Source of the DNA: Seiridium cupressi
Taxonomy: Eukaryota > Ascomycota > Sordariomycetes > Amphisphaeriales > Sporocadaceae
NCBI GenBank assembly: GCA_036674765.1
Contig: JARVKI010000122.1
Coordinates: 1-64,000, forward strand
Direction: 5' to 3'
DNA: 64,000 nucleotides
The stretch's first letter is position 1. Every line of letters starts with the position of its first letter. The notes under the pieces were generated by a model. It was not told the origin of the DNA and did not search any database. It was given only the letters and a program-made list of their open reading frames with translations. Below are positions 22,261-32,900 of this stretch, piece by piece. Position numbers and translations under genes: made by a program.

Positions 22261-23292
22261 GTTGTTGTGGCCCATTGTCTCTGGTCAGTTCCTTTTTGTT
22301 TTCATAGACATTTTATATAGATTATTCTCAGGCTCGCTTTCTGAGCCAAGCGACTGAGATGCTTGTATAGCAGGACAGCCGTCATGATATTCACGCTTAA
22401 TTGGTAGATACCAGTCTATAGTCCAACCCAACCACTCTAATTAACAAAGCTGATTAATAGTAATTTTCATGAAGCGTAAAGTACATGTAAATAAACTACT
22501 CCTTCAGGACATGTGTGCATTTGGGTGCGCTACCGGCGGGTGACGCCTGTTACAGCGGTCGCGGCTTGGTCGGCTGCAGGCGCAGGCCATAATTCCATCC
22601 GTCTGACTTCAATACATTACCGCAAAATCTTGATTAGCCAGTGTGGTAAGATTTAAGACTGTATGACAAAAGTGAGACGTGGCGCAATGGAAATTGCTAC
22701 CGAAATGCCAGGTTCCTGTGTTGTTGGGTCTCTTGGCGCCTCAATCCACAGCACTTTTGGGGAATGATGATTCATGAACCGCTCGGACTCGGACACACGA
22801 AGAAGTGCGAAATCCTCCACAAGCAATTCCCTGTCAAAGAACTCGCCCGGGCGAACACTTTGGAAATGATGAATCAAGACTGACCAGACAGGAGACTAGC
22901 GAGCCGTTCACATGCAATCATTCTGAATGCTGTTGGTGGCATGACCTGACCTGTGGATGGTACAGATCCTACCGAGACGACCGGGAAACTCGACACTAGT
23001 CGCGCCTACATCTGCATATCGGCCAATTACACCATCATCTTTGGCGTGTAAGTGAACTAGACCAGCCTTTGGGATCCCGCCATCGCAAATCAATTTTGCT
23101 CCGCAGCATATACATAAATATCGTATGATTGCATTTTGTATTGCAGGTACATACTGTCCTAACTTTTTGAGCGTGATTGTGAACTGATCTTAAGGCATTT
23201 CATACAGGTCGTTGCCCACGCCTCACCTAATCAGTCCTTGCCTGTCAACCCTCACGGTTTTCAAGCCCTCGTCATTGTGAAATTTGTCCAAT
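22261..23292. other. Spacer and promoter between carRA and carB, 1.0 kb
   Basis: No gene was seen. The genes are in tandem and each should have its own promoter. The right-hand part is the presumed carB promoter. Confidence 0.6.
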
Positions 23293-25074
23293 ATGGAAAA
23301 GGTCCGGCAGAAGAAGGCTGTAGTTATCGGTATGCCTTGTCTGGTTTCACTTTTCGCACAGCTGTTTACTAATGTCTCTCTAGGCGCCGGCGCCGGTGGC
23401 ATCGCAACAGCAGCCCGCCTCGCCAAATCCGGATTTGACGTTACGGTGCTGGAGAAGAACTCCTTCACAGGCGGTCGCTGCTCGCTCATCCACCACGAGG
23501 GTTTCCGGTTTGACCAGGGGCCCTCACTACTTCTGCTCCCCAAGCTCTTCCGGGAGACGTTCTACGACCTCGACACGTCCCTCGAGTCCGAGGGCGTGGA
23601 GCTCTTGCAATGTCCTTCCAACTACAACGTCTGGTTTGCCGACGGCGAGTCATTCGAACTGTCGACTGACCTTGCACGCATGAAGAACCAGATCGAACGC
23701 TGGGAGGGCAAAGACGGCTTCCAGCGCTACTTGGCTTGGCTGAGCGAGGCGCACCAGCATTACGAGTTGAGCGTCAGCGAGGTGTTGCACAAGAACTTCA
23801 CCAAGTGGTGGGACTTGGCGAACCCGGGCTTCGTGAGGACAGGGCTGAAGTTGCATCCGCTCCACAGCATATGGAACCGTGCCAGCAAGTATTTCTGGTC
23901 TGAGAGGCTGAGGAGGGTCTTCACGTTTGCGACAATGTACATGGGCATGAGCCCGTTCGACGCCCCCGCTACGTACTCGTTACTGCAGTATACTGAGTTG
24001 GCAGAGGGTATTTGGTATCCTAGAGGAGGATTCCATGCTGTACTGCAGGCGTTGGTCAATGTGAGCGAGAGGTTTGGCGTGAAATACCGATTAAATACCC
24101 CGGTCAAGCAGGTTTTGACACTGCCCGACGGAAAGACCGCGTCAGGAGTCTTGCTTGAGTCTGGGGAGAGGCTTGACGCAGACATTGTGGTGGTGAATGC
24201 CGATCTGGTATATGCGTACAGTAACCTCTTCCCTCAGACGCCGAGCAATGAGAGTTTCAGCGAGTCACTACGACAGAGAGATGGGTCGTGCAGCTCCATA
24301 TCCTTCTACTGGAGTCTGGATCGGAAGATTCCAGAGCTGCAGACACACAACATCTTTCTGGCGGACGAGTACAGGGAGTCGTTTGACTCCATCTTCGACA
24401 GGCAAGAGTTGCCCAAGGAGCCAAGTTTCTACATCAACGTTCCAACCCGCATGGATCCGGCGGCTGCCCCAGAAGGGCGTGATGCGGTGATCGCCCTGGT
24501 GCCTACCGGGCACTTATACCAGTCGAAAGGATTCATGAAGTCGGACGCTGGTATCCCTCGTGACCATGACTGGGCGCAACTCGTCGACGGTGCTAGACGA
24601 TCTGTCCTGTCTACGATTACAGCACGAACTGGATGTGAGCCCTTGGGCAACTGCATCACCAACGAGATTGTCAACGACCCATTCACGTGGGAGTCCAAGT
24701 TCAACTTGGATAAGGGGTCAATATTGGGCCTCAGCCACAGTTTCTTCAACGTGCTCAAGTTCCGCCCGAGCACCAAGGCGAACGGGTTTGAGAATGCCTA
24801 CTTCGTCGGCGCGAGCACGCACCCCGGCACTGGTGTTCCTATTGTACTTGCCGGGGCGAAGATCACCACGGAGCAGATCCTGTCAGACCTAGGTATGCCC
24901 ATCACATGGCAAACGCATCCCGCGCAGTTGGCCGATCTGGGAATTCCGCAGACGAAAACGACCAAGCAAATGGACAGGATACAACCACCCCTTTCTTGGT
25001 CGACATTATTTGCGGCATTTATTACGATTTGGTTCGGAGTGTTTATGTATTTTTGGCGACCTTTTGGCTTTTAG
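23293..25074 (+). CDS. al-1 (carB): Phytoene desaturase (carotenoid dehydrogenase)
   Basis: Exons 23293-23329 and 23384-25074 (54-nt intron, GTATGC...CTCTAG) encode 575 aa. The junction falls inside the FAD-binding loop and restores AVVIGAGAGGIATAARLAK, with VTVLEKNSFTGGRCSLI completing the Rossmann motif. The CrtI-type carotenoid-dehydrogenase C-terminal signature is visible near residues 510-530 (ENAYFVGASTHPGTGVPIVL). The protein ends in a hydrophobic helix (FAAFITIWFGVFMYFW), which should hold it on the membrane. It introduces four or five double bonds into phytoene to give lycopene or dehydrolycopene. It follows carRA head-to-tail, so precursor synthesis, desaturation and cyclisation are covered by two adjacent genes. 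Confidence 0.96.
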   Translation: MEKVRQKKAVVIGMPCLVSLFAQLFTNVSLGAGAGGIATAARLAKSGFDVTVLEKNSFTGGRCSLIHHEGFRFDQGPSLLLLPKLFRETFYDLDTSLESEGVELLQCPSNYNVWFADGESFELSTDLARMKNQIERWEGKDGFQRYLAWLSEAHQHYELSVSEVLHKNFTKWWDLANPGFVRTGLKLHPLHSIWNRASKYFWSERLRRVFTFATMYMGMSPFDAPATYSLLQYTELAEGIWYPRGGFHAVLQALVNVSERFGVKYRLNTPVKQVLTLPDGKTASGVLLESGERLDADIVVVNADLVYAYSNLFPQTPSNESFSESLRQRDGSCSSISFYWSLDRKIPELQTHNIFLADEYRESFDSIFDRQELPKEPSFYINVPTRMDPAAAPEGRDAVIALVPTGHLYQSKGFMKSDAGIPRDHDWAQLVDGARRSVLSTITARTGCEPLGNCITNEIVNDPFTWESKFNLDKGSILGLSHSFFNVLKFRPSTKANGFENAYFVGASTHPGTGVPIVLAGAKITTEQILSDLGMPITWQTHPAQLADLGIPQTKTTKQMDRIQPPLSWSTLFAAFITIWFGVFMYFWRPFGF

Positions 25075-26726
25075 GGACTTTAGATATAGAATAAGGCTAG
25101 ACATTACCTAAGTTACAACCTCTCCAAATTGATTCATCTTGAAAGAGAATTATCAAGTCTAACAGCCCTGGTGATAGTCCCATAGATTCTGATAGTTTAG
25201 TGAAAGTTAGTGTAGCGTAACAGTCATGTCCCTGCTCCACGCTTGTCAATGCTCCATCGTATTGGGATTCTTCGTGGATGGGGAAGTTTCTGACGGCAAA
25301 AACTGCAAGAGCTCTTAGCCTCAACATTGCCACTGACGTACAGTATAGTTGATTGATACACTGCCGCATTCCGACAAGCCAAATTTTCTGGGCTAAGCTT
25401 CGGGAAATAGTACAAAGTCGAACTGTAGCGTCAGGACCAGTTCCCACCTTAAGAGATAGGTGCTACGTTTCTGTGGAACTGCTCAGGCACCGGCAGCGTT
25501 CTTTAACATGGTGGGCGTTAGGCTTGAACCCAAGATATTCCCTCGTTCTGACTGTATTGAATTGCCATGACTAATCCCTAACCTGATGTTGAGGCTTGGT
25601 CTATCAGACGACCTCGACCTCTGATGACAGCCTGACCCCGCCGGCTTGACCCACCTTCCGACGGGTGCTTTACATTTAGTCTTTAGTCCCATAAGATCAC
25701 TGCAGAGCCGCTGAAGCCGCTGGGTCCGCTGGTTGCAATAGTGGCTAATTGACGCTATACCTGCCTATACGGCCCGTCTACCAAATACTTGCTAAATACG
25801 TAGTTGTCGCCTCACTAAAGAGTTAGTCTAGATGCGTTATACTAGAATACCTAGCTATGTTGGGTGCTCATGCATGCACCAACATCTGTCCATGGGCAAT
25901 GACATGCCCAGTTTCTGTCGTGACTGTCCGAGTCTGCTAGAAAGCATGTCGGCAGCAGCGAGGAGCCGCATTGCAGCCGGCTCGCCAACGTGGGAAGAGA
26001 TGGATCACTCAACAAAATGCAATGTGACCCAATCATCGAGGTCTCACGACGCCATAGAATCGGTTTGTCAATTGAGCAATGGCATTGGCCGGGCGCACAG
26101 CATAGCCCGGCTTGTGGCATGCTGCCCCGTCCCAGCGGCGACGACCAATGCAGGACAACTCTCGCATCGGTCCACCCTGGCCCTGACAGGTCACAGCACT
26201 GCCCCTTGTTCCCCGACCAGCAACCGCAAGGTCCGGCATATGGAGGGCGAAGCAAGTCGGCAAGCTTCGATAGCACCGACGGGGACGCAAGCCCACACGG
26301 GCAGCGCGATGGCAGCAATCCCGTCCTATTGGTCGCTCTTACGGCCCCCGTGTGAGCCATGCAGAGAGGGGCCAGCCGCAGGCGTTTCATTTGCAGCTTC
26401 ATGACCCCCAGCCCCTCTTCATGCTGCACTGCGGTGGAGATGCACTGAAGAAGCAGTGCCTGAGTGTTTCTTTGACTCTTCTAGAAAATGATACATAATC
26501 CGGCTCTTGGACCTTCGACAGTTTTCCAGTACGGACACGGGACATTCTCTGGAGAGTCAGTGACTACATCCCGAGTTGCTGGAGCATAGGTGACTTATAC
26601 TAGCCCTAGGAGCGGAACAATTGAACATCGCGATACCCCGCAATCACTAGGCCGATCAGCGGCCGAGTCAGCAGGGAGATCACGAGCCCATTGAGTCTTC
26701 AGATCTCTCATAGAAGCACTTTATAC
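25075..26726. other. Intergenic spacer, 1.65 kb
   Basis: Overlapping open frames on both strands at 25832-26429 have no domain, no splice structure and low-complexity composition, so I do not call them. The right end is the annexin promoter and 5' UTR. Confidence 0.55.
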
Positions 26727-28912
26727 ATGTCTCTTCAAGTCAACGAGAACGGACGGCGCGGCCGGTCACGCTCACCGGGACGCCGGGACGATGAACGAGA
26801 TCGCAGTCGCGGCCGCGTGCCCGACCCTGAGCCGTACATCATGGACGCTGTGAGGATGCCATCTCCTCCAGCAGGCTTCAGCTACGATGATGACCGTGAT
26901 GTGCCTCAACGGCGGTCTGCGTATGGCTACGACGACCCCAGGGGACCCTACCGGGTAACCTCACCCACAGATGAATCTTCATACCGTCGAAGCCGGGAGA
27001 AGTTCGGGGATGACGAGGACTACGGCAGGTATTCCAGGCACTCAGAAGACAAGAAGCACCGAAAAGACTCAGACAGGGACCAAGACCGCGATTCCGACAA
27101 GGAGCGTTTGAGTAAGAAGCTAGGCGGCGCAGCCGCTTTCCTGCCAGCAAAGTATGCCGAGAAGGTTATTGACAAGGCGCTGTCCCGAGAGTCAGATGGG
27201 GAGAAGGAGAGGAAGAAGCAGGAGAAGAAGGCCCGTCTAGAGGAGGATCTCGCATATGGTAGTACTGCCACTCTACCGGGCGGATATCCACGGGATGACT
27301 CTCCACCAAACTCCGACTTCAGATACGCCAAAATGCCGCAATGGGATGTGGGCAATGTTGACGGGAATGTTGGATACAGTGTCAGGCACGCAGAGTACAA
27401 TGGCAGGCCGCTCAGCCCTCCCAAGGTCGATAAACACTCGCGCCGGGGGCCGAGCCCAGGACCACAACGGACATCGAGCAAAAAGCACCACGATGACGAC
27501 CCGCGGTCGTCCAAGTCGAGTGCCCTAACCGTCGAACCTAGCAGCAGCCGGCGCAACCGCTCGCGCTCCCCAGCACCACCAGTCAAGGGCATGTCCTCGC
27601 TCTCGGTAAACACCGGCCACCCAACGGGCTCTCATCTTTCGTTGGCGAACGCGCCTGGTTCCCCACTGCTGGAGTCGTACTATGGAACATACCAATCCAT
27701 GTCACCTATGCCTTCTCCCCTCCTGATTGCCTCCAAGGGGTCACTTTCACCCATTGAACCCCTATCGCCCGGTGTCTCGGACGATGAGCGGGGAGATAGA
27801 AAGAAGCGCCGGGCTCGCTTCAGCGACCCGGAGGACGATGCTGCGACCCTCGCAAGGGCTCTCAAGGGCGACAAGCGGGCGCCCGATGTGGAGCCCCTGA
27901 TCGAGATTTTGCCTGGCTTGACGCATGAGCGGATCATGGACCTGCGTGTAGAGTATAAACGGCTGGTGAAGACTGGCAGCGAGCGCAAGGGTGTCAACAT
28001 TGCAAAGCACATCCGTTCCCGGCTCAAGGACTCAGATCCGCTCCTAATGAAGGCGTGCTACAGTGTTGCCCTTGGCAAATGGGAAGGCGAGGCTTACTGG
28101 GCGAATTTCTGGTACCAGGGCGACAAGACCCGACGGGAACTGCTTATCGAGTCCATCATGGGCAGGACCAATGATGAGATTCGAAGGATCAAAGACGGAT
28201 TCAGCGACAAGAAGTACCGCGACAGCCTTACCCAATGCATGAAGACAGAGCTCAAGGAGGATAAGTTCAAGAGAGCCGTCCTAATGGTGTTGGAGGAAAG
28301 GCGAATGGAAGACTTTGACGAATATGGTCGGCTTCTGCCCATCGACAGAAGGCTGGTCGAAGATGATGTCCATGATCTTCGAAAAGCAGTCAAGAGTGAA
28401 AAGGGTGGCGAGTCCGCCATGATTCAGATTGTAGTTATGCGGAGTGACTCGCACCTCAGGGACGTTTTGAAGCTCTACGAGAGGACATACGGGGCCAACT
28501 TTGCTAGAGATGCGCTCAAGAAGAGCGGGAACCTCGTGGTAAGTGACAGTTATCCCCCGTCACCTCAACCTCCCACTAACGGAGACAGGGCGAGCTGCTT
28601 GCTCATATTTTGAACGGGGTGATCAACAAGCCCGTCCGGGACGCACTTCTTTTGAACCACGCACTCACGGCGTCGAGGAAGGATAACCTTAGACGCGAGT
28701 TGCTGATTAGCCGTCTGGTCCGCTATCACTGGGATCGTCATCACTTGGCAGCGATTAAGAAGGCGTACAGAGAGCGATATCATGTTGACCTTCAAGACGC
28801 CGTCAAGGAAGGCACGACTGGTGATTGGGGGCTATTCTGCAGGCAACTAGTGGTTACGCGTATGCCGGACGATGTGAAGCAATTCTCGAGGGTCGAGATA
28901 ATAAACAGGTAA
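26727..28912 (+). CDS. Annexin-like protein with long RS/charged N-terminal region
   Basis: Exons 26727-28538 and 28589-28912 (50-nt intron, GTAAGT...GACAG) encode 711 aa. The first 380 residues are disordered, rich in Arg, Ser, Asp and Lys (GRRGRSRSPGRRDDERDRSR), with a conserved-looking segment KKLGGAAAFLPAKYAEKVID. The C-terminal 300 residues are helical and show annexin-repeat spacing. The last repeat has AAIKKAYRERYHVDLQDAV followed by TTGDWGLFCRQLVV, resembling the annexin helix D/E motif. Acidic calcium-coordinating G-x-G-T loops are poorly preserved, so calcium binding may be lost. This layout matches the divergent fungal annexin group called ANXC4. It probably binds membrane or cytoskeleton. 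A 40-nt potential intron at 28909-28948 could extend the C-terminus but is too short to trust. Confidence 0.75.
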
Positions 28913-31900
28913 TTGGCTGCTTGACGAGGCTGTTTGCGTGTATTACAGATTTCGGGGTGCATTCTCTTTGGACTTCATTTCGATACCCCTGTGGCATAGT
29001 TCTGGAGACGGAGATCAAAACATATTTCTTGAAATTTAGCAACAATTCCTGCTCAACCATATTTGCGTCTGGTGAGGGACTTTATATTTGATCAAGTAGT
29101 TGGACAAAGCGTGAACTTACACACACAATCGGATTTGATTTATCTGTAAGCACAGCCCAAGACCTTTGTTTGATGTAGATCTCTTAGCGTCTGGGTCGTC
29201 TCCACCGCGGAAGGAATTAAGTTACATTCAGCACCTGATGGTCACGAAAGTTGTCGCTTTTAGAGTCTTATATCAACCTGGATGCGCCCAATGCCACTAG
29301 CAAGTCTTCGCTCCGTACAAACATTCTCATAGGATCAGCAGATCCTACCAGGAGAGGCCTGTCTGATAAAGTCCTGCGAAATACTCAATGAGTGATCGGC
29401 AGGTAAATGACACTACGAACATAATTGTATCTTCCTTGTTGTTCAAGAAAGAAAACTTAGGAATAGGACAGGAAGGGTACGTGGGAATCAGTCCACCTAG
29501 TCCAAAGTGCTCGGAGCATTCTATCAACGTTTTCTGGCGACACTCCTTGGATCCAGAGGTGCACACCATTAGAGACCTATGAGCGGAATTGTTAAAATCC
29601 GTCGTTGAAGGGTGTGCTCAACGCAGCGATGATAATATTTTCGCGCAAGGGATGGAGTGGCTCATCAATCTCCACTCGAGGCTTTATGTAACAGGTAAAT
29701 GCATTGAAAGGGCTTTGGTTTAACGGTTGGGAGTTTAATGAGCTTGAAGCAACTAATCTTTTTCTCTCGTTTGTTCAAAAAGGATCACGCGGAGCTTATC
29801 CCTTTCGAGAAATACAAGACACGCCATTGGAGTTGTTAATGAAGCCGAATGTGCCAAGCAGACATGTGTAATAATTATGCCACTGAGTCAAAACATAGTC
29901 TCCATTGCTACCACTGACATCGAAGTCCTGGGGCCCGCCATGACTGAGAACAAAGAGCAATTCTACTCGATATTGTGCACTACAATTGCGCCCTTAGGTG
30001 TATTTAGGTACGCTGCCAGCTTCTACTCGAAGATAACCTGAGATTATACTACCAACAGACTCGCTTGGGCAGTTTTTGTGGAAAGGCGTATGCAGTCTCT
30101 AAAGATCCCAGTCGCTAGCCGTGACGCACATGATCCGCGAGTCAACCACCCTGGAATTGGTAAGGGACGATGTATGGCACGGGTCGAATACGACGGGCGA
30201 CTGCTTCAAACAGAACTTACGTTCGGATTTTGCTAATAGGGGCGGCCGGCTGCGCCCTGCATCCAACTTCCCCAAGACCAAGGCTTTGCCCTTCCGGGTA
30301 GACATTCCCAGTCGACTGACTCGCCGCAGTAGTGAAACAGTACATACAGCGAACTCAAGGCTATTGATGAGGTAACTAAGGACGACACGATGGGTGGTTG
30401 TGCGTGAGGACGACCGGGGATGTAGACCACAGTGCCTCTTTCCGACCTCGGGAAACTTTCTGGTGGAGGTATCCAGACAAACCCCCTGGAACTGCTAATA
30501 GAGTGTTTCTCACGCGAATTGGTTCAATGCACGGTTGACTCCTTCTGATTATTACGTAATGAACATTGTCCAAGCCAACATACTTCATCTCTTGCCCTGG
30601 ACATGGTCTGTCTTAGTAACACAGAACACCAGGTCAGGCAAACGTTTAAGATATTACCATCTGACCTATATTGTAGTGAATTGTATTTAAAGAACACTAA
30701 TATCAGATATTTCGACCATACTAACTGGGTCTAACAAAGATCTTATGCGTGGCGCCTGACCGTGGCCAGGGACAGGGACGCCAAAGGCGCGCATCATGTA
30801 GACAGAAATAATTCGTTGCACAGGTTGACTTAAAAACTTGGCACCACAACCTGAAGGATTCCCAGCGCTGTCTACTGACGCTGATTGGCCATTCCTACTA
30901 TGAAGGAGCCTACTGATTTCTGGACCCTGTCAATCGATGCCAAGGGAGGATTGAGCCCTTGCTGCACGGTGCCCGAGAGCCGAAGGAAGCTGTAGACGAG
31001 CTGAGGCTGTGCCAGCCAGTCCGAGCAGCGTCCGGAGGTTTTCGCCGGCGTGCTCGTCGAGGCAATGGCATGCTGCTGCCCGTGGTGGTGCATGGGCACG
31101 ATCTCAAGACGCTCGCCGGAACATATTTTGACAGGTCTAGCATTGCCAGCGAGAGCCAGCGGGCCGGCCTTTCCTTGTCCGTATGGACCCTCCTTGCACC
31201 TGTCCATAGAACCGGGACCAACGGCGCCACGTTAGTGATCGAGCCCAGTTAGTCAACCGGTAGGGCATAACCATAGTACACTTGCGGGGTTTGCAAAGTC
31301 CCTCATAATATCCTGCCCGGTGCTTAGAGGGAGGATCGCTGGGGTTTTCTCGTACAAGTGAATCCATACCTCATTAATCAGACATACTAGTTAGGAACAG
31401 TCTTAGCGCTAGTATATCTAGCTCTATGTGGGCAATTTCCGCATAGCCGGGGGGGCCAACGCAGCTCATCAGCAATACGAGGTGGTATATATAACAGACA
31501 AATTTGGTTACACAGCACCGGATCAGGCTAGGAACGTTGCTAAGCTTTGAGGCTCAGTCCGTGAGTGGGCATTCGGCAGTTATGATGGCGTGGCTGGATT
31601 TGTGGATGGAGGGGAAGGGCTGGAGAGTTTAGGTATCGTCTACACCGTGCCGTGTTCCGGAAAGTCTGGCATCGGCAAAATCAAGGTTCAAGAAACGGTA
31701 TACCGGCAACGCAAGTCAGACGAGGTTGGCCGAGGCGGTGAGGAAGAGAGTGCTCAAGAAGAGGTTGTTCTTATTCATGGTCGAGCTGATGTCGCTCGTG
31801 CCTATCTCATCTGCTAGTTGAGCCATGCTTAAGGGATCGGCCAAGCCCTCTTGAGCGCTTTGTGGCTTCCCTTTCGCAGTGTTCCGAATTCATTCGTAGC

Positions 31901-32097
31901 TGCATATCTCCAAACCAGACCAATCGCTGCGCACCACTGGTAGAGTCGCATCTTGATGGTGCTTCCCATCACACATAGTAACCCTGGAGGACCAGTCATT
32001 GTCATGTCCTTGTCTTCTTAATAAATCATTGCCCCAAACGCCTCGCTCAGTGGTATCATGCACCTTTATGTACAAATGAAAATGATGATGACAAAGG
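28913..32097. other. Gene-poor spacer, 3.2 kb
   Basis: I see no supported gene. A frame at 31590-31817 is Glu/Gly-rich and matches nothing I know. No terminal repeats or RNA genes were found. Confidence 0.55.
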
Positions 32098-32900
32098 TTA
32101 TGAGTCGGGATCCGCCTTCTCAGATAGCGTGTTCGATCTGGATCTCGTCTCGGGAGCGGGCTGCAGGACAAAATCGGCATATCGTTGCTTGAGTTGCTCC
32201 TTCTCATTCGGATCGTCCTCTAGACGGATCCTACCCTCTCCATACCATATTCTGTTTGTCCTGAGCCAAAATTAGTCTTTAATCTTGAGCATGCCGGGGT
32301 TCTGGTGGGGCTTTCCACTTACGTTCTGCAGATCGGACCCCAAAGCTCAATCAGGGCAATTGCCGCGATGAGGATGAAGACGATGCCCACGACAGTCCTG
32401 TCGGCATATCGTCTATCCAGATGGAAGTGGCCGGCGTGCGTTGGGCAGGGCGTCTTGCGGTAGAAAGGCTTGTTTCCCTCAGTCTCGAGTTCCACGATGG
32501 TCGGGTCATGTCTCATGACGACGCCTGTCTCCTCCTTGACGGTGCTGGATTCTTGAAACTCGGCCAGCGGAACTGATGTTTTCTCGTCTTCATGTACCAT
32601 AAAGGGTTTGATGGAGAGTAGATAGCTGGTCTTCAAGGGTCGTGGCGCTGCTAATGCCTCTGACGGCGTCACGTCGCTAGACGGAGTGAAAGGTCGGTTG
32701 TCCGGTCTTGCTTCCAATGCATCCTGCGCGTCCGCTTCCTCTGCGATTCTAAACTTGGGGGTGCGGACTGGCCATGTATCCTTCGAGCTGATCGAGGGCC
32801 CCGAGTACTTGGGCGGCGCATGCTTGAAGACCATGACAATCGGTGCTGCCAGAGTCCACGAGGAAATGGACAGCGCACAGAGCGCTTTTGAGACCCTCAT
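32098..32900 (-). CDS. Hypothetical type I single-pass membrane protein
   Basis: Minus-strand exons 32900-32323 and 32260-32098 (62-nt intron, GTAAGT...CTCAG) give 246 aa. The start is the first ATG in the frame and begins a signal peptide, MRVSKALCALSISSWTLAAP. A 150-residue, Pro/Ser/Glu-rich lumenal or extracellular region follows. One transmembrane helix (VVGIVFILIAAIALIELWG, about residues 167-185) is followed by a short charged cytosolic tail (NRIWYGEGRIRLEDD...) made mostly by exon 2. No family is recognised. The tail reads as a natural charged sequence and supports the splice model. Confidence 0.65.

Noticed and set aside
25500..25545. Possible minus-strand tRNA (GGGTTCAAGCC)
   Set aside because: The B-box consensus fits, but the T-stem does not pair and no cloverleaf can be drawn.
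25832..26429. Long overlapping open frames on both strands (about 190 codons each)
   Set aside because: GC-rich sequence keeps several frames open at once. None has a domain, signal peptide or splice context, and both strands look equally random.
28909..28948. Extra intron extending the annexin-like protein by about 30 residues
   Set aside because: The splice ends are good, but a 40-nt intron is below the usual fungal minimum and the existing stop follows a complete last repeat.
31590..31817. Short plus-strand frame with KSGIGK, resembling a nucleotide-binding loop
   Set aside because: There is no hydrophobic beta-strand before the loop and no other NTPase motif in 75 residues.
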